From assembly GCA_029260715.1 (NCBI GenBank), contig JAJDCS010000039.1, positions 1 to 64,000 on the forward strand: 64,000 bases of DNA, written 5' to 3'. Position 1 is the first letter of the stretch, and every line of letters starts with the position of its first letter. Below, one piece after another: positions 34,942 to 43,570 of this stretch. Under the pieces are notes generated by a model. It ran no database searches. It worked only from the letters and a program-made list of their open reading frames with translations, and was not told where the DNA came from. A program made the translations under genes and the position numbers. The stretch is from Phycisphaeraceae bacterium (GTDB taxonomy: Bacteria; Planctomycetota; Phycisphaerae; Phycisphaerales; Phycisphaeraceae).

Positions 34942-37323
34942 ATGATCGGATTGATCGGCCGGTACTCACGCTGGCTGCACACGCGCTGGCCGGCGGGCAC
35001 GGTGGAAAAACTGCCCGAAGCACAGCCCGACGGTTCAACCAACGTGCCCGGCCTGTACATCGTCGGCGACCTGACGGGCATTCCCCTCTTAAAGTTTTCA
35101 GCGGACACCGGCGCCCGAGCGGTGCAAACCATCGCCAACGACTCGGCCTTCAAAAAACGCGACACGTCTAACAGCGGCGTGCTGGACCTCGCGATCATCG
35201 GCGGGGGCGTCAGCGGCTTTTCTGCGGCGTTGGAGGCCAAGAAGCTGGGCTTGAGTTTCGAGCTGCTCGAAGCCAGCGAGCCGTTCTCGACCATCGTTAA
35301 CTTTCCCAAAGCCAAGCCGATCTACACCTACCCCACGGACATGACCCCCGTCGGGGAAATCCAGTTTCACGCGAAGGTCAAAGAGCCGCTGGTCGAAGAG
35401 CTCCACGCCCAGACACTCGAACAGGGGATCAAGCCACGCATCGCAAGGGCCGAGCGGGTGACACGTAAAGGCGGTGTTTTTGAGGTGGTCATCCCCAACC
35501 AAGAGCCGCTGCGTGCCCACCGCGTGATCGTCGGCATCGGGCGCAGCGGCAACTTCCGCAAGCTGGGCGTGCCGGGCGAAAAGCTCGACAAGGTCTACAA
35601 CCGGCTGCACGACCCGAAAGATTTTTGCGGGCAAGACGCGCTGGTGGTGGGCGGCGGCGATTCGGCTTTGGAGACCGCCATCGCATTGGCCACCTGCGGG
35701 TGCCGCGTGACGCTCTCATACCGCAAACCCGAGTTCGCCCGCCCCAAACCGGACAACGTTGAAAAGATCAACACGCTCGCCCCAAACCCCATGGCCGACG
35801 TGACGGTCGAAGAGCCGTCGTCGGAGCGCGTCACCACTTCCGCCGGCCCGTATATGGGCCAGCACAAAAAACCCGGCTCGATCAGGCTCATGATGGCGTC
35901 CAAGCCCAAGGAGGTCCGCGAAAAAGAAGTGGTGGTCACCGATTCAGAAGGCCAAGACCAGACCCTGCCCAACGACGCGGTCTTCAGCATGATCGGGCGA
36001 GAGCCGCCGCTGGACTTCTTCCGCAGAAGCGGTGTGCGAATCACCGGCGAGTGGCGGCTCCCCAGTGTCGCCGCCATGGCGGGTTTTATGCTGTTCTGCT
36101 TCTGGCTCTACCACTGGAAAAGCAGCAAGGCCATCCCGCTTTTTGGGAAGCTACCCGCCTGGCTAAACCCCGACCCGGCGAAGCTGTGGGCGTGGCTGTC
36201 GTCGTTAAGCGACCCGATCGCACAATGGGCCAACGACCCAGCCACGCTGCTGGGCACACTGAAAATCTCATCATCAGGCCCGTCGTTCTACTACACGCTG
36301 GCCTACTCGTTGATTGTGATCATTTTCGGGATCAAGCGCATCCGCCGGCGCAAGACGCCCTATGTGAAGTTGCAGACAACCTGCCTCATGGTGATCCAGT
36401 GCGTGCCGCTATTTGTACTGCCGGAAATCATCCTGCCCTTGCTGGGGCACAACGGCTGGTTCGATGGCGGCGCGTTGGGCTGGGTGACGAACCACCTGTT
36501 CCCGGAAGTCAGCTACGGGCACGGCCGTGAGTACTGGCGTGCCTACGGGCTGATCCTGGCGTGGCCGCTGTTCGTTTACAACTGGTTCACCGACGCGCCG
36601 CTGTGGGGGTGGCTGCTCATCGGCGCGTTGCAGACGTTCGTAGCTATCCCCGCGATGATCTACTTCTGGGGCAAGGGGGCTTACTGCGGGTGGATCTGCT
36701 CTTGCGGCGCGTTGGCTGAAACACTGGGCGATACCCACCGCCACAAGATGCCCCACGGGCCCAAATGGAACCGCCTGAACATGCTGGGGCAGGTGATCCT
36801 GTTTACAGCCGTAGTGCTGATGGCGGTGCGCATCATCAGTTGGCTACCCGTGTCGTGGAACGGGTGGGCGAATGTGGTGTTCGACAAAGGCTTTAAAGGC
36901 GTGCCGGTGGTGAACTACGCGTGGTTCGTCGACCTGCTGCTTGCCGGAGTATTGGGGTACGGGTTGTACTTCTGGTACAGCGGGCGTATGTGGTGTCGCT
37001 TCGCATGCCCACTGGCGGCGCTGATGCACATCTACGCGCGGTTCAGCCGGTTTCGCATCCTGGCCGATAAGAAAAAGTGCATCTCGTGCAACGTCTGTAC
37101 CTCCGTCTGCCACCAGGGGATCGACGTCATGAACTTCGCCAACAAGGGCCTGCCCATGGAAGACCCCGAGTGTGTGCGTTGCTCAGCCTGTGTGCAGTCT
37201 TGCCCCACGGGCGTGCTGACGTTCGGGCAGGTCGACCGCGCGACGGGTGAGGTGATCTCCACCGACCGCCTGGCCGCGTCGCCGGTGCAGATGGCCGAAC
37301 AAACAGCCGATCGCACGGCGTGA
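34942..37323 (+). CDS. FAD/NAD(P)-dependent oxidoreductase fused to a NapH-like polyferredoxin membrane domain
   Basis: A 793-residue protein. Residues 1-65 resemble only the last part of an FAD domain (TNVPGLYIVGDLTG). A full thioredoxin-reductase-like unit follows with an FAD site (AIIGGGVSGF, 85-93) and an NAD(P) site (VVGGGDSAL, 235-243). From about 365 there are several membrane helices with NapH/CcoG-type Cys motifs (CGWICSCG, CRFACP). Two cytosolic 4Fe-4S clusters come last (CISCNVCTSVC from 713, CVRCSACVQSCP from 744). Electron transfer from NAD(P)H through flavin and Fe-S centres across or to the membrane is the likely role. AGGAGC precedes the start. The upstream gene is cytochrome P460. 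Confidence 0.85.
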   Translation: MIGLIGRYSRWLHTRWPAGTVEKLPEAQPDGSTNVPGLYIVGDLTGIPLLKFSADTGARAVQTIANDSAFKKRDTSNSGVLDLAIIGGGVSGFSAALEAKKLGLSFELLEASEPFSTIVNFPKAKPIYTYPTDMTPVGEIQFHAKVKEPLVEELHAQTLEQGIKPRIARAERVTRKGGVFEVVIPNQEPLRAHRVIVGIGRSGNFRKLGVPGEKLDKVYNRLHDPKDFCGQDALVVGGGDSALETAIALATCGCRVTLSYRKPEFARPKPDNVEKINTLAPNPMADVTVEEPSSERVTTSAGPYMGQHKKPGSIRLMMASKPKEVREKEVVVTDSEGQDQTLPNDAVFSMIGREPPLDFFRRSGVRITGEWRLPSVAAMAGFMLFCFWLYHWKSSKAIPLFGKLPAWLNPDPAKLWAWLSSLSDPIAQWANDPATLLGTLKISSSGPSFYYTLAYSLIVIIFGIKRIRRRKTPYVKLQTTCLMVIQCVPLFVLPEIILPLLGHNGWFDGGALGWVTNHLFPEVSYGHGREYWRAYGLILAWPLFVYNWFTDAPLWGWLLIGALQTFVAIPAMIYFWGKGAYCGWICSCGALAETLGDTHRHKMPHGPKWNRLNMLGQVILFTAVVLMAVRIISWLPVSWNGWANVVFDKGFKGVPVVNYAWFVDLLLAGVLGYGLYFWYSGRMWCRFACPLAALMHIYARFSRFRILADKKKCISCNVCTSVCHQGIDVMNFANKGLPMEDPECVRCSACVQSCPTGVLTFGQVDRATGEVISTDRLAASPVQMAEQTADRTA

Positions 37324-37358
37324 CGAAACCCGCTGACGCTATAAAATTAGTGAGCGAT

Positions 37359-37655
37359 CTATGCGGCCGACTCGTCGGGGGCGGCGTCGCCGTTGTCCAG
37401 GTGGAACATCAAACCGACGCCCTTCTCGGTAGCGCGTACGATCTCCGCGCGGAGCACCGGGGCGTTCTCACCAAAAGCAAGCGCTTGCACCTCGATGAAA
37501 CTGCCGATCGGCGGCATCTGAATATCCTTGGTGTAGACGAACATGCCGCCGTCGGAAAAGTCGCGCATCATCAAGACAGCCGAGCCGAACGACGGGTGGG
37601 ACACCTTGACCTCGGACTCGAAGTCCATGCGGGGGTAGCGGCGCTGATCTTGCAT
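37359..37655 (-). CDS. Single-domain PilZ protein, probable c-di-GMP receptor
   Basis: A 98-residue protein. The two c-di-GMP motifs are present: RRYPR at residues 5-9 (RxxxR) and RDFSDGGMFV near 30-39 (DxSxxG). The remainder is a PilZ beta-barrel ending LMFHLDNGDAAP. ATG 37655 is used because AAAGGGG lies nine bases upstream; an in-frame GTG precedes it. It converges with the oxidoreductase gene. A diguanylate cyclase is encoded at 17896, but no direct link is shown. Confidence 0.85.
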   Translation of the reverse strand: MQDQRRYPRMDFESEVKVSHPSFGSAVLMMRDFSDGGMFVYTKDIQMPPIGSFIEVQALAFGENAPVLRAEIVRATEKGVGLMFHLDNGDAAPDESAA

Positions 37656-38139
37656 CACACACGCCCCTTTGCGCGCGGGTCAAGGCCGTGGTGGACGCTG
37701 GTGCTGAGGTTGTGTCGGTGTCGAGGCATGTTTGTGTGACACGTCGTGGTGTCTAGCCAAGGTTGGCCATGACCCGTAAGAGCGTGCGTGGCTCTCCGTG
37801 GCTTGCGATTAGTCTCGGGTGGGATACACCCCCGGTTGTGCAGCGCAGCTTGACACCGTTATTATCGGCGTTTTCGACCGCTGCCGCCATAGGCCTTAAG
37901 GTGGAACCATACGGCCCAAATCACATTTACCCTATGTCCAATAAAGTATCAAATGGTTGCTTAAGCCGCATCCGGGGGTACCGTGGAATCCGTAGCCCTC
38001 AATCACATTTTTTGATTCGCCCCTGCATGGCCGGTGAATCACCGCCTATATACTTGCGGCACGAACCGCACCAGGCTTTGCGACTTGAACCAAACCCGGT
38101 TTTAATGTTGAGCTTGTCGCTGGGTACGGGTATGACCAT
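37656..38139. other. Intergenic region, 484 bp, no gene seen
   Basis: Lies between the divergent PilZ and aspartokinase genes. No lysine riboswitch, attenuator peptide or clear promoter was recognised by eye upstream of the aspartokinase. Confidence 0.4.
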
Positions 38140-39459
38140 ATGGGTATCAAAGTCTGTAAATTCGGTGGGACGTCGCTGGCGGATGCGGGCCAAATCCGCA
38201 AAGTGCAAGACGTTGTAAACAGCGACGCTAAAAGACGATATATCGTGCCGTCGGCGCCGGGCAAGCGTGGATCCGACGACCGGAAAATCACTGACTTGCT
38301 GTACCTCTGCCACGGACACGCAAAACAGCACATCCCTTTCGATGGCGTGTTCGAGCTGATCACCGACCGCTACCACGACATTATCACCCAACTGGGCCTG
38401 TCGATGGACCTGTCGAAATACTTAGAGAAGATCAAAACCGACATCGCCGAAGGCGCCAGCGTGGACTACGCAGCCAGCCGAGGCGAGTATTTGTGTGGAC
38501 GGATCATCGCCCAACTGCTTGACTACCCGTTCGTGGACGCGGCGGACATCATCTGCTTCAACGCCGGCGGCCGGTTCGACGCCGAAAAAACTCAGCAGCG
38601 CGTGTCCGACCGGCTAAGCGGGACCGAGCAGGCGGTCATCCCCGGCTTCTACGGCCAGCTACCCGACGGGCAGATCAAAACCTTCTCACGCGGCGGGTCG
38701 GATGTCACCGGCGCAATCGTCGCGCGGGGCGTCGGCGCGGATGTATACGAAAACTGGACGGACGTTAGCGGGTTGCTCATGACCGACCCGCGCGTCGTGG
38801 ACAACCCCGAAACGATCGACACCATCACCTACCGCGAACTTCGCGAGCTGGCGTACATGGGCGCGACGGTGCTGCACGACGAAGCCATCTTCCCCGTGCG
38901 CAAGGCCGGCATCCCCGTCAATATCCGCAACACCAACCGCCCCGATGACGCAGGCACCATGATCGTCGACGAGGCCCAGCCGATCACCCACCAAGGCACC
39001 ATCAGCGGCATCGCCGGGCGCAAAGAATTCACCGTCATCTCTATCGAGAAAGCGCTGATGAACCAAGAGATGGGGTTCGGCCGGCGCGTGCTGAGCGTGC
39101 TGGAAGTACACGGCATCAGCTTCGAGCACATGCCCAGCGGGATCGACACGATGAGCCTTGTCATCGCAGACGCGCAGCTAGAGGGCAAGCTCGACGCCGT
39201 GCTCGAAGACTTGAAAAACGAGTGCCGACCCGACACGGTCGACGTCTACCCCAACATGGCCCTGATCGCGACGGTGGGCAGGGGCATGTCGCACACACCC
39301 GGCACGGCTGCAAAACTGTTCGCGGCGCTGGCGGCGGCGAAGGTCAACATCCGCATGATCGACCAGGGGTCCAGCGAGATCAACATCATCGTGGGCGTCG
39401 AGACCGCGGACTTTGAAAAAGCCGTGCGCGCGATCTACAAAGCCTTCGTGAAGCCGTAA
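38140..39459 (+). CDS. lysC: Aspartokinase
   Basis: A 439-residue enzyme that phosphorylates aspartate at the entry to lysine, threonine and methionine synthesis. KVCKFGGTSLADAG opens the kinase domain, with FSRGGSDVTGAIVARGVGAD, ENWTDVSGLLMTDPR and ELAYMGATVLHDEAIFP as substrate and nucleotide motifs. Two ACT domains follow (VISIEKALMNQEMGFGRRVL and VNIRMIDQGSSEINIIVGVE), so feedback control is likely. The start ATG 38140 is set by the N-terminal motif; the ribosome-binding site is weak. No other amino-acid gene is adjacent. Confidence 0.95.
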   Translation: MGIKVCKFGGTSLADAGQIRKVQDVVNSDAKRRYIVPSAPGKRGSDDRKITDLLYLCHGHAKQHIPFDGVFELITDRYHDIITQLGLSMDLSKYLEKIKTDIAEGASVDYAASRGEYLCGRIIAQLLDYPFVDAADIICFNAGGRFDAEKTQQRVSDRLSGTEQAVIPGFYGQLPDGQIKTFSRGGSDVTGAIVARGVGADVYENWTDVSGLLMTDPRVVDNPETIDTITYRELRELAYMGATVLHDEAIFPVRKAGIPVNIRNTNRPDDAGTMIVDEAQPITHQGTISGIAGRKEFTVISIEKALMNQEMGFGRRVLSVLEVHGISFEHMPSGIDTMSLVIADAQLEGKLDAVLEDLKNECRPDTVDVYPNMALIATVGRGMSHTPGTAAKLFAALAAAKVNIRMIDQGSSEINIIVGVETADFEKAVRAIYKAFVKP

Positions 39460-39618
39460 GGCGTGATCCGATTATCAAGTAAACCGATACCGGCCCGGGT
39501 TCGGGCGGTGTGGGTGGCAGACGTATTGTTTTGCTAAACACCGCACGGGATATTCAACAGCCGCCCCAGCATGGGGGGACGATTCGTGTCACGCGGCGCC
39601 TTGCCGACCGGCCCGTAT

Positions 39619-40008
39619 CTAGGCCGCCTGCTCCATCGGCGGCAGGATCAGATGGATATTCGCGATCAGGGCATCTGTCTCAAAGGGCTTGCGCATCATC
39701 GCCATCGCCCCGAGACGCTCGCCCGTGGAGAATAATTCTTTTGGCGTCGCCTCGCCGGTGATGTAAATCACGGGGATCGAGTCCAAGCCTTGTATGCCGT
39801 CCATCTTTTCGATCAACTCAAAGCCGCCGCAACCGGGCATATTAACATCGAGGATCAACAGGTCGGGCGTGCGTTCACGCGCTACTTCTAGCGCTTGTAC
39901 CCCGTTACTCGCTGTCACCACCTCGAAACCCATCGACTCCAAGCGTATCTTCAACGCCGTCGATAGACTTTCATCGTCATCGGCAATCAGAATCTGAGAT
40001 TTACTCAT
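39619..40008 (-). CDS. Single-domain response regulator (CheY-like)
   Basis: A 129-residue receiver with all key residues: acidic pocket ILIADDDES, phospho-acceptor LLILDVNMPGCGG, Thr in VIYITGEA and Lys in MMRKPFE. No output domain is present, so it must act by protein contact. It is the last gene of a minus-strand run of five signalling genes. It is 101 bases after the previous one, so it could have its own promoter. Confidence 0.93.
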   Translation of the reverse strand: MSKSQILIADDDESLSTALKIRLESMGFEVVTASNGVQALEVARERTPDLLILDVNMPGCGGFELIEKMDGIQGLDSIPVIYITGEATPKELFSTGERLGAMAMMRKPFETDALIANIHLILPPMEQAA

Positions 40009-40109
40009 TGCTGTAACTTCCTCATCTCATGTTGAGCATTCGGGCATAGCCCAAACTGAGAAGACCACCGTATGGCCGCGGCCCTAATAACACCTGTTTT
40101 GAGACAGCC

Positions 40110-40499
40110 CTACCCCGTCGTGGGCTGTGGAGATATCGCGCCCAAGATTGTGTCGATCAACTCTTCGACATGGAACGGCTTGTGGAGTATGGCGAACGCC
40201 CCGAGTTTCTCCGCCAGTTCATCGAGTCGGCTCGACCGGTCGCCCGTCACATAAATCACCGGTATATTCGAGGTACCAGGGATTTCCTTCATCCGCTCCA
40301 AAACGCTAAAGCCGTCCCCAGCGGGCATGTTTACGTCAAGAACCAGGAGGTCTGGTTTGTGCTTGGCGGTTAACGATAGCGCGTTGTAGCCGTCCGTCGC
40401 GGTAATCACCTTGAACCCGACCTTCTCCAGGCGAATCAGCAGGGCTTTAAGAACCCGATCGTCGTCGTCCGCAATCAGGATGGTTGCGTTCGTAGCCAT
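40110..40499 (-). CDS. Single-domain response regulator (CheY-like)
   Basis: A 129-residue receiver with an intact site: ILIADDDDRV, LLVLDVNMPAGDG, VIYVTGDRS and AILHKPFHV. It is closely similar to the product of 39619-40008, suggesting tandem duplication. There is no output domain. It lies 60 bases downstream of the third receiver gene in the same direction. Confidence 0.93.
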   Translation of the reverse strand: MATNATILIADDDDRVLKALLIRLEKVGFKVITATDGYNALSLTAKHKPDLLVLDVNMPAGDGFSVLERMKEIPGTSNIPVIYVTGDRSSRLDELAEKLGAFAILHKPFHVEELIDTILGAISPQPTTG

Positions 40500-40559
40500 A
40501 AGAAGTTCCCCTTACAAACCGCCCCGTGTCGGTCGTGTCATGCTGGTTTCTTAGCTCCG

Positions 40560-40925
40560 CTAAGCGGCAGCGGATTCGACCGCGTTCAATATATCCTTCG
40601 GCTCGTACGGTTTAGCGATAAACACGGCCCCTCCCGTTTCGTACGCTTCCTGACTGGTTGTTTCGGTCGCATTGGCTGAAACAAATATGACAGGTATGGC
40701 GGCTAACCGAGGGTCCGCCTTGAGTTGCCTGCAAACCTCATACCCGTCGATGTCGGGCATACGGATGTCTAGGATGATCACATCGGGCAAGCCCGCCTGG
40801 GCTTGGGCCAGGCCGGCTTGACCGCTCGATGCCTGTATCACCTCGTGGCCAGCCACACGCAATCGCACGGTCAACGCCGCGATGATCGCGTGGTCGTCGT
40901 CAATAATCAGCACCTTCTTAGGCAC
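40560..40925 (-). CDS. Single-domain response regulator, translationally coupled to the histidine kinase
   Basis: A 121-residue receiver with an intact site: VLIIDDDHAI, VIILDIRMPDIDG, VIFVSANAT and VFIAKPYEP. It starts with GTG at 40925 and overlaps the last codons of the kinase gene by eight bases, so its synthesis is probably tied to the kinase. This makes it the most likely direct partner of that kinase. Confidence 0.93.
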   Translation of the reverse strand: MPKKVLIIDDDHAIIAALTVRLRVAGHEVIQASSGQAGLAQAQAGLPDVIILDIRMPDIDGYEVCRQLKADPRLAAIPVIFVSANATETTSQEAYETGGAVFIAKPYEPKDILNAVESAAA

Positions 40926-42477
40926 AGGAACGCAGCTCCGTCATGTGTCTTAGCGCAAGCATCAAATCTGTTTTTTTTATCTCGGCATAGGGAAGCCAGG
41001 CCATGTTGTGGATCCGCAGATCGTACGCCCCGCGCTTCTTCTTGTTTGCAGACCACGCCGACTCGAGTCGTTTGATCCACTGTTGGGGCTCACCGGTCGA
41101 GCCGACGGCCAAGATCGAACCGGCGTGAGGCACTTTCAGCACCAGGTCCATAGGGTAGCACGCCGACGCCAAAAAAAGACGCAGCGGTTCGAGGTCCCCA
41201 AGCGGCACCGTCGGGGTTACCTGGAGCACTACCATGTGGGTGGGCGGCTCACTCAGCTCATCAAGCCTCTCAAAATATTGATTGATAATCGCGGGCTGAT
41301 CGCAAACCGGCAGCGTGAAAGAGAAGGTGCTGCCGTGTCCCCGTTGGCTTTGAACGTTGACCGTGCCGAGGTTAAGCCAGACCAATTCCTTAGCGATGTT
41401 TAAGCCCAGGCCGAACCCTTTCGTGCTGGCGCGTTGGATATCGCCCACCTGCTTGAAGCGCTCGAAAATCACCGCCAGGTCTTCTTCCGTGAGGCCCGGG
41501 CCGTGATCGGTGATGCCGATCTCAACACAGCCGCTACCCCGCCGCTTGGCCCAGAGCTGGATCTCGCTGGATTCAGGTGAAAACTTCACCGCGTTGACAG
41601 CCAGGTTCATGATCACACGCGCGACTTTCTCGGCGTCGGCGAACACCTGCGGCAGGTTCGGCTGAATCCGCTCGACGACCCGGATTTTTTTTGCGGACGC
41701 CCGTGTCGTAAGCATCGAGCGTATCGGCTGGATAACGCCGTCCACACTGTGCGGCTTGCGATCGATCCGCAACACGCGCGCTTTGAGCTTGCTGCTGTCC
41801 AAGAAGTCGTCGACCATCTGCGCCAAGTCGCGGGTCGCCGTGGTGATAAACAGCAGATACTCCGCTTGCTCCTCGGTCACCGGCCCGCCAAGGCCGTCGG
41901 AGATAATCGACGAAAACTCCTTGATCACGGTCAGCGGCGTGCGGAAGTCATGGGCCACGTTGTCCACAAAACGGTGGGCCGTCTCGGTGAGTTCCTCGAG
42001 CTTCTTGTTCTTTCTAATTAAGCCGTCGTTGGCGATCTGCAGCTCTTGGGTAAGCTGGCGGTTTTTTCTTTCAAGAGATACTTTTTCGATGACGTTGCGG
42101 ATGGCTCGGCGCAGCGCGTCGGGGGTGATATCCCCCTTCACTAGATAATCGCACACACCGCTCTTCATCGCCTCCACAGCCACAGCCTCGTTGCCCTGGC
42201 CCGTGAGCATGACAACCGGCAGACAGCCAGACCCGTCCCCCTCCTGCGCCAAGCGGCGCATGAACTCGACGCCGTCCATATCGGGCAGGTTGAAACCCAA
42301 CAAGACACAGTCCGGGTGGTGCTCGTGGTAGAGGCGAAGCCCGTCCTCGCCCACCTCGGATTCAATCAGGGTGTATTGCGCGTCGGGGTCGTGTGACAAG
42401 ACCCGCGTGTAAAACTGTATGTCATCGGGGTTGTCGTCAACAATCAGGATTTTCAAGCTAGGGTTATCTACACCCAT
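40918..42477 (-). CDS. Hybrid histidine kinase with an N-terminal pseudo-receiver
   Basis: A 519-residue cytoplasmic protein. The N-terminal receiver (about 8-125) keeps Asp14, Asp15 and Lys114, but the phospho-acceptor Asp is Gly61 (CVLLGFNLPDMDG). A coiled coil (about 130-165) follows. HisKA has His176 (NVAHDFRTPLTVI). HATPase_c has N box MNLAVNAVKFS, G1 ITDHGPGL and G2 TKGFGLGLNIAKEL. About 115 further residues (from CDQPAIINQYF to the end) are unassigned; their strand and helix pattern loosely recalls a degenerate GGDEF fold. It has no membrane helices, so it senses an internal signal. Confidence 0.92.
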   Translation of the reverse strand: MGVDNPSLKILIVDDNPDDIQFYTRVLSHDPDAQYTLIESEVGEDGLRLYHEHHPDCVLLGFNLPDMDGVEFMRRLAQEGDGSGCLPVVMLTGQGNEAVAVEAMKSGVCDYLVKGDITPDALRRAIRNVIEKVSLERKNRQLTQELQIANDGLIRKNKKLEELTETAHRFVDNVAHDFRTPLTVIKEFSSIISDGLGGPVTEEQAEYLLFITTATRDLAQMVDDFLDSSKLKARVLRIDRKPHSVDGVIQPIRSMLTTRASAKKIRVVERIQPNLPQVFADAEKVARVIMNLAVNAVKFSPESSEIQLWAKRRGSGCVEIGITDHGPGLTEEDLAVIFERFKQVGDIQRASTKGFGLGLNIAKELVWLNLGTVNVQSQRGHGSTFSFTLPVCDQPAIINQYFERLDELSEPPTHMVVLQVTPTVPLGDLEPLRLFLASACYPMDLVLKVPHAGSILAVGSTGEPQQWIKRLESAWSANKKKRGAYDLRIHNMAWLPYAEIKKTDLMLALRHMTELRSCA

Positions 42478-42494
42478 ATACGTCCCAAAGTCGG

Positions 42495-42944
42495 CTAAGG
42501 CAGAAAGGCGGTCTCAAACAAGTACTGCTTAAATCGTCCCATGGCTTGAATAAATCCATCAAGGTCAACCGGCTTCTGGATGTAGCTGCTTGCACCGGCG
42601 GTATAACACCTACGAACGTCCTCATCATTAGAAGAGGTCGTTAAAATAACAACCGGTATCATCCGCAAATCTTTGTCTTTTTTGATCTCATTCAAGACAT
42701 CGTACCCGTCGGTGCCCGGCATGTTCAGGTCTAGGAGGATCACCCCCGGCCTGGGTGCGGCCGCGGGCGGGGCGTAATTGCCCCGTTGGAAGAGATAATC
42801 CAGCGATTCTTCTCCGCTTGCGCAGCGAATAACCGGATTCCTGATCCCTACTTTGTCAAATGTCCGGAGTGTGGCTGCGTAGTCTTCGGTGTTATTGACC
42901 TTCCCCACGCTTGGTGGGCCCGGCTCGTATCCCTCATTAATCAC
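42495..42944 (-). CDS. Rcp1-like response regulator with damaged acidic pocket
   Basis: A 149-residue protein, first gene of the signalling run. The phospho-acceptor is intact (VILLDLNMPGTDG, Asp72), as are the following Thr/Ser (VVILTTSS) and Lys (SYIQKPVD). The DYLFQRGNYAPP insertion is typical of Rcp1-type regulators. However, the first strand and acidic pair are abnormal: where relatives read LLVEDN it has GKVNNTED, and the preceding residues are polar. Magnesium binding, hence phosphorylation, should be impaired. A sequencing error or frameshift near 42890 was considered, but the other frames do not restore the motif. Confidence 0.85.
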   Translation of the reverse strand: MINEGYEPGPPSVGKVNNTEDYAATLRTFDKVGIRNPVIRCASGEESLDYLFQRGNYAPPAAAPRPGVILLDLNMPGTDGYDVLNEIKKDKDLRMIPVVILTTSSNDEDVRRCYTAGASSYIQKPVDLDGFIQAMGRFKQYLFETAFLP

Positions 42945-43208
42945 TCTTCACGCAGAGCAAACCCTTTATACGGGTCAAGATCGTGACCACTTGCCCCCAC
43001 TCTCGACAATTGCCGTTAGGGCAGTCGAGCCGCCAGAAACGGATACGGCGGAAATGAACACCCAACACACACAGCACGCGGACAATCGCCGCAATATGGG
43101 CACGGCAGCCAGCCAAAGCCAATGGAAGGGACTTACACTTAATAGGCGCGGGGTCAGCGGAGTTTGCGCTGACTTTGATATGTTGCCAGCCGATGCGGCA
43201 GTGACCAA

Positions 43209-43283
43209 TGACCCCGACGGGATTCGAACCCGTGTTACCAGGATGAAAACCTGGTGTCCTAGACCTGACTAGACGACGGGGTC
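43209..43283 (-). tRNA. tRNA-Glu: tRNA-Glu (anticodon TTC)
   Basis: On the minus strand the acceptor arms GACCCCG / CGGGGTC pair perfectly. The anticodon arm CCAGG-TTTTCAT-CCTGG gives anticodon TTC. The T arm has GGTTCGAATCC, and the discriminator is A at 43209. CCA is not encoded. It stands alone between the signalling operon and pstB. Confidence 0.95.
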
Positions 43284-43570
43284 AGCGTGTCTTCAATTCC
43301 GTTATATCCAAAACGTGGCTCGCTTTATAGTCGATAGCCCGCTCATTTGCCAAGCGATCAGCCGCTTCAAATCACTGCTCAGAGCCGCTGCCACTTTAAG
43401 CCAGCGGCATTAATATCGCCGTGCCGCCACTCACGAAAGGCTAGCAAAAAGAAGCCCCGCTGGCTATACCCGCGTGGCGTCGCCATCGGTGTAAACCCCA
43501 GGTACCCCTTGCATCAAAACCTTGAAAGTAAATACAGCAACCTAAATGCGTGAAGACAGCGGGAATTGCG

